Origin: Fulvimonas soli
GTDB taxonomy: Bacteria; Pseudomonadota; Gammaproteobacteria; Xanthomonadales; Rhodanobacteraceae
Direction: 5' to 3'
Length of the DNA stretch: 64,000 nt
Assembly (NCBI RefSeq): GCF_003148905.1
Contig: NZ_QGHC01000002.1
Coordinates: forward strand, 186,001-250,000
Position 1 is the stretch's first letter. Each line of letters starts with the position of its first letter. The notes beneath the pieces are model-generated. The model made no database searches and had not been told where the DNA came from. It saw only the letters and a list, made by a program, of their open reading frames with translations. The translations under genes were made by a program, and so were the position numbers. Positions 60,954 to 64,000 of the stretch are shown piece after piece.

Positions 60954-61179
60954 GTCGATCTCCTGTCCGTACATGCGGGGACGTCCGGGCGGGGCGCGGC
61001 GTGACAGCCTGGCGCGGGCCGGCGGGAACCGGCGGAAGAGCGCGCCTCGCCCGTGAGGCAGCCCGCACGTTGCGCGCGGGCCGGTGGTCGGGGACGGCCA
61101 ACCGTACGCCAGCTGCCGCTACCATGGGGAGGCAGCCGCCGCTGCTGGTAGTCCCGCCACCACCCTTCGCGAGTCCCCC

Positions 61180-62046
61180 ATGCCGCTGTCCCGGCAACGC
61201 ACCGAGCTGAAGGCCTTCCTGCGCGCCCGCCGCGCCGCGCTCACGCCCGAGGCGGCCGGCCTGCCGCGCGGCGCGCGCCGGCTCACCCCGGGCCTGCGCC
61301 GCGAGGAGGTGGCCAGCCTCGCCGGGGTCGGCATCACCTGGTACACGTGGCTGGAGCAGGGGCGCGCGATCAACGTCTCCGCCGCGGCGCTGTCGCGCAT
61401 CGCGCGGGCGCTGCGGTTGAGCCCGGTCGACGAGGCCTACCTGTTCGCGCTGGCCGGCGTGCCGCACGCCGAGCCGCAGGCGCGGCGCCAGCTGGTGCTG
61501 CCGCCGGCGCTGCCGGGCCTGCTGGAGCTGTACCAGGCGCCCGCCTTCGTGCTCGACCCGGTGTTCGACGTGCTCGCCTACAACCGCGCGGCCGACCGCC
61601 TGTACGACTTCGGCGCCGCGCAGGGGCCGCTGGCGCGCAACCACCTGTGGAACGCCTTCATGAACCCCGCGCGGCGGCGGCTGTACGCGCCGTGCTTCGA
61701 GCCGGGCGTGCTCAACCTGCTGGGCATCTTCCGGCTGAACCATGCGGCGCACCCGGACGATCCCCGCTTCGAGGCGCTGATCGACGCGCTCGCCGCCGCC
61801 AGCCCGGAGTTCGTGGCCCTGTGGGAGCGGCAGGAGGTGGCGCCGCTGCGCTCCTGGACCGCGCACTTCGCGCACCCGGACTTCGGCGAGCTGCGCATGC
61901 ACTCGATGCGCCTGCCGATCCGCGACGGCAAGGCCGACGGCGCCACCGCGTTCTTCTTCGTGCCGCAGGACGAGGCCACCGCGGCCAGCTTCGCGCGCAT
62001 GGCCGCGCGCCGGGAAGCCGCGGCCGGCGAACCCGAGCCGGCGTGA
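61180..62046 (+). CDS. XRE/MmyB-like helix-turn-helix regulator
   Basis: A 288-residue regulator with an N-terminal XRE-type helix-turn-helix (about 8-85, LTPGLRREEVASLAGVGITWYTWLEQGR) and a C-terminal MmyB-like PAS-type ligand domain (about 110-275). The HTH stretch is the standard signature of this family, which in Streptomyces and others binds fatty-acid-like ligands and usually controls a neighbouring divergent oxidoreductase gene. Here the divergent neighbour is instead a small unknown protein gene (60705-60953), and a second paralogue follows. ATG 61180 begins the family N-terminus; the frame is open 32 codons upstream. Confidence 0.88.
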   Translation: MPLSRQRTELKAFLRARRAALTPEAAGLPRGARRLTPGLRREEVASLAGVGITWYTWLEQGRAINVSAAALSRIARALRLSPVDEAYLFALAGVPHAEPQARRQLVLPPALPGLLELYQAPAFVLDPVFDVLAYNRAADRLYDFGAAQGPLARNHLWNAFMNPARRRLYAPCFEPGVLNLLGIFRLNHAAHPDDPRFEALIDALAAASPEFVALWERQEVAPLRSWTAHFAHPDFGELRMHSMRLPIRDGKADGATAFFFVPQDEATAASFARMAARREAAAGEPEPA

Positions 62047-62085
62047 GCCGCCGGCCGGGCGCCGCGCGCCGGGCGCCGCGCCCAT

Positions 62086-62352
62086 TCAGCCGGCCCGCGC
62101 CAGGCCGCGCGCGTGGCGCTGCTCCAGCGCCGCCAGCTCGTCGCGCAGCATGACGGCCAGGGCGCGGTCGCGCACGGCGAACAGCTCGAACAGCCCCAGC
62201 GCGCGCACCACCGGCAGCAGCGCCAGCAGGCGCGGCTCCAGCCGGCGCCGCACCGCCTCGGGCGTGGACGGGTCGAGCATCCGTCGCGCATGGCCCACGA
62301 AGCGGGACAGCGCGCGGCCGGCATCCGCCGGCGGGACGGGATTGGGTGGCAT
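62086..62352 (-). CDS. Small protein of unknown function, paralogue of 60705-60953
   Basis: An 88-residue soluble, helix-rich protein. AGGAG lies 8 nt upstream of ATG 62352, supporting the start. The segment FVGHARRMLDPSTPEAVRR, then EPRLLALLPVVRALGLFELFAVRD, aligns without gaps to the protein at 60705-60953, at roughly 60-65 percent identity by eye over 60 residues. The ends differ. It converges on the MmyB-like regulator gene and is divergent from an araC gene. No known domain is recognised. Confidence 0.72.
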   Translation of the reverse strand: MPPNPVPPADAGRALSRFVGHARRMLDPSTPEAVRRRLEPRLLALLPVVRALGLFELFAVRDRALAVMLRDELAALEQRHARGLARAG

Positions 62353-62515
62353 CTTCCGGTCTCCTGGGTTCGGCTCCGGGCGGCCGCCGGCGAGGCGGCG
62401 CGCTCCGCGGGCGGCGGCGGGCGGAGGGGGAAAACCCGGAGGGCGGAGGAAAGCCTAGTTTCGGCCGGCCTTGGCCTGATATCGTCATCCGGACAAATGA
62501 TGTCGAGAATCCGCC

Positions 62516-63319
62516 ATGCCGGAGACCGCCGAACGGATCCACCACCGCATCGAGAGCGCCGACGGCCCGCCGCTGATCGCCTACGTGATGGACGGCACCG
62601 CCGCCGTGCCGCCGATGGAGGAAACCGCGTGGCACAGCCACCTGCGCGGCCAGTTCTTCTACGTGGAGAGCGGCCTGGTCAGCGTGCGCACGCGCGCCGG
62701 CGCCTGGGCGCTGCCGCCGCAGCGGGTCGGCTGGCTGCCGCCGGGCGAACTGCACACCGTGAGCATCTCCGGCGGGCTGCGCGGCTGGGGCGTGTTCGTG
62801 GCGCCACAGGCGGCCGCGTGCCTGCCCGCGTACACCTGCGCGCTGGGCGCCAACCCGCTGATGCGCGAACTGGTGCACCGCGCCGCCGGCTGGATGATGC
62901 AGGACGCGCTGGACGAGGCGCAGCAGCGCATCCTGGCGGTGCTGATGGACGAGCTGCGCCGCGCGCCGCAGCAGCCGCTGCACGTGAACCTGCCGCGCGA
63001 CCGCCGCCTGCAGCGGGTGGCCCTGGCCGTGCTGGAGCAGCCGCACGACGAGCGCAGCCTGGACGAGTGGGCCGGCTGGGCCGGCCTGTCCCCGCGCAGC
63101 CTGAGCCGGCTGTTCCGCCGCGAGACCGGCGCCAGCTTCGCGCAGTGGCGCCAGCAGGCGCGGCTGGGCCGCGCGCTGGAGCTGCTGGCCGACGGCGCCG
63201 CGGTCGGCCAGGTCGCCGATGCGCTGGGCTATGCCAGCGTCAGCGCCTTCGTGGCGATGTTCCGGCGCGCGTTCGGGCAGTCGCCGGGGCGCTACTTCGC
63301 GCGCGCGGCGGGCGGGTGA
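62516..63319 (+). CDS. AraC family transcriptional regulator
   Basis: A 267-residue regulator with an N-terminal cupin-like sensing domain (about 15-125, AWHSHLRGQFFYVESG, then GWLPPGELHTVSISG) and a C-terminal double helix-turn-helix (about 165-262). The closing motif DALGYASVSAFVAMFRRAFGQSPGRYF is the AraC signature. It belongs to the small-cupin type often controlling a divergent exporter or oxidoreductase; the divergent gene here is the small unknown protein at 62086. A REP-like inverted repeat follows its stop. Confidence 0.9.
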   Translation: MPETAERIHHRIESADGPPLIAYVMDGTAAVPPMEETAWHSHLRGQFFYVESGLVSVRTRAGAWALPPQRVGWLPPGELHTVSISGGLRGWGVFVAPQAAACLPAYTCALGANPLMRELVHRAAGWMMQDALDEAQQRILAVLMDELRRAPQQPLHVNLPRDRRLQRVALAVLEQPHDERSLDEWAGWAGLSPRSLSRLFRRETGASFAQWRQQARLGRALELLADGAAVGQVADALGYASVSAFVAMFRRAFGQSPGRYFARAAGG

Positions 63320-63348
63320 GCATGCCCTGGCCGTATCGGCGGGAGGAT

Positions 63349-63409
63349 CGCGGCCGGAGGCCGCTCCCGCCGGGTCGCCGCAAGTCTGGGGGAGCGGCCT
63401 CCGGCCGCG
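63349..63409. repeat. REP-like inverted repeat after the araC gene
   Basis: Perfect 20-nt arms (63349-63368 and 63390-63409) with a 21-nt loop, the same arm sequence as at 28709-28768. Like that copy it lies between convergent gene ends. Likely mRNA-end or terminator function. Confidence 0.75.
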
Positions 63410-63449
63410 ATGGCCCGCACGCCGCGACGGGAGCGACCCGCCCCGCCGC

Positions 63450-64000
63450 TCAGGGCGCCGCCCCCGGCTCCCGCTTCACCCATGCGCGGAACAGCTCGTC
63501 GATGCGCCGGTACTCGTCGTACCACGCATCCGGGTGCACGAAGCCGTGCCGCTCCAGCGGGTACAGCGAGATCCAGAAGTTCCTCTTGTGCAGCTCGACG
63601 AGGCGCTGGTAGAGGCGGATCGAATCCTCCGCCAGCACGTTGTCGTCGATCAGGCCGTGCTCGATCAGCAGCGGGTCGGCCAGCTGGTCGGCGTACTCGA
63701 TCGGCGAGCTGGCCGCGTAGGCCTGCGGGTCCAGCTGCGGGTCGTTGAGGATGTTGGCGGTGTACTCGTGGTTGTACAGCCGCCAGTCGCTGACCGGGCG
63801 CAGCGCGGCGCCGGCGGCGAACGCGCCCGGCGCGCGCAACAGCGCCATCTCGGTCATGAAGCCGCCGTAGCTGCCGCCGTAGATGCCCACCCGCTGCGGG
63901 TCGACGTGGTGCTCCTTCACCAGCCAGGCCTTGCCGTCCAGCAGGTCCTCCAGCTCCGGGTGGCCCATCTGCCGGTAGATCGCGGTGCGCCAGGCGCGGC
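63450..64000 (-). CDS. Prolyl oligopeptidase family (S9) peptidase, C-terminal part
   Basis: The last 183 residues of an S9 serine peptidase; the gene continues beyond the right edge. The catalytic domain shows [23 protein letters not shown] with the nucleophile Ser, LIEHGLIDDNVLAEDS with the Asp and PLERHGFVHPD with the His. Reading on into the edge, RTAIYRQMGHPELEDLLDG is the usual approach to the active site. The pattern is that of dipeptidyl aminopeptidase/acylaminoacyl peptidases (S9B/C), often with a signal peptide in this bacterial group. N-terminal propeller not seen. Confidence 0.9.
   Translation of the reverse strand, partial: RAWRTAIYRQMGHPELEDLLDGKAWLVKEHHVDPQRVGIYGGSYGGFMTEMALLRAPGAFAAGAALRPVSDWRLYNHEYTANILNDPQLDPQAYAASSPIEYADQLADPLLIEHGLIDDNVLAEDSIRLYQRLVELHKRNFWISLYPLERHGFVHPDAWYDEYRRIDELFRAWVKREPGAAP

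Overview
The window is very GC-rich, gene-dense and bacterial. The gene set points to a gammaproteobacterium of the Xanthomonadaceae/Rhodanobacteraceae group: TonB-dependent receptors including an Oar-like one, an Entner-Doudoroff operon, secreted S9, S10 and M16 peptidases, a TPR-sulfotransferase, and short palindromic repeats built on GGGAGCGGCCTCCGGCCGCG. This placement is inference from gene content; there is no rRNA here and I see no tRNA, CRISPR array, prophage or IS transposase.

Positions 1-23323 form a carbohydrate and acid utilisation district, almost all on the minus strand. A four-gene unit (phytanoyl-CoA-dioxygenase-like, zinc alcohol dehydrogenase, esterase, GH13 amylase that runs off the left edge) is followed by a sugar-type MFS carrier and a CaiB/BaiF CoA-transferase. 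Then comes a tight six-gene operon: TonB receptor, serine hydrolase, PfkB kinase, a glycosidase-like/FGE-like fusion, a ThuA/PQQ-propeller/cytochrome c fusion, and a GH127 arabinofuranosidase. A LysR regulator separates it from a kelch-like/sodium-symporter fusion gene that overlaps a CitE-like lyase gene. Several of these proteins are unusual domain fusions, and the six-gene operon is the best candidate for an undescribed system.

Positions 23676-28697 hold lhr, a large DNA helicase gene. It carries three in-frame copies of a composite palindromic repeat of about 180-195 bp; a partial fourth copy is intergenic near 32.0 kb. Positions 28802-32239 hold a SnoaL-like protein, an S10 carboxypeptidase, a DMT exporter and a repeat-filled gap. 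Positions 32240-37029 are the Entner-Doudoroff operon zwf-pgl-edd-eda (no glk), with a HutC-type GntR regulator transcribed divergently. Positions 38207-43055 are visibly less GC-rich and hold a TPR-sulfotransferase and a convergent Oar-like TonB receptor.

Positions 43500-49923 are two tandem paralogous RND pumps with no adaptor gene beside them. They are followed by a MATE exporter, a DUF2239 protein, a pair of M16 peptidases (one with the zinc motif, one without) and a PagL-like lipid A deacylase. Positions 55827-60629 form a marR-oprM-emrA-emrB type drug efflux operon with a clear promoter and operator. The right end holds an MmyB-like regulator flanked by two small paralogous proteins of unknown function, an AraC regulator and the C-terminal part of an S9 prolyl oligopeptidase.
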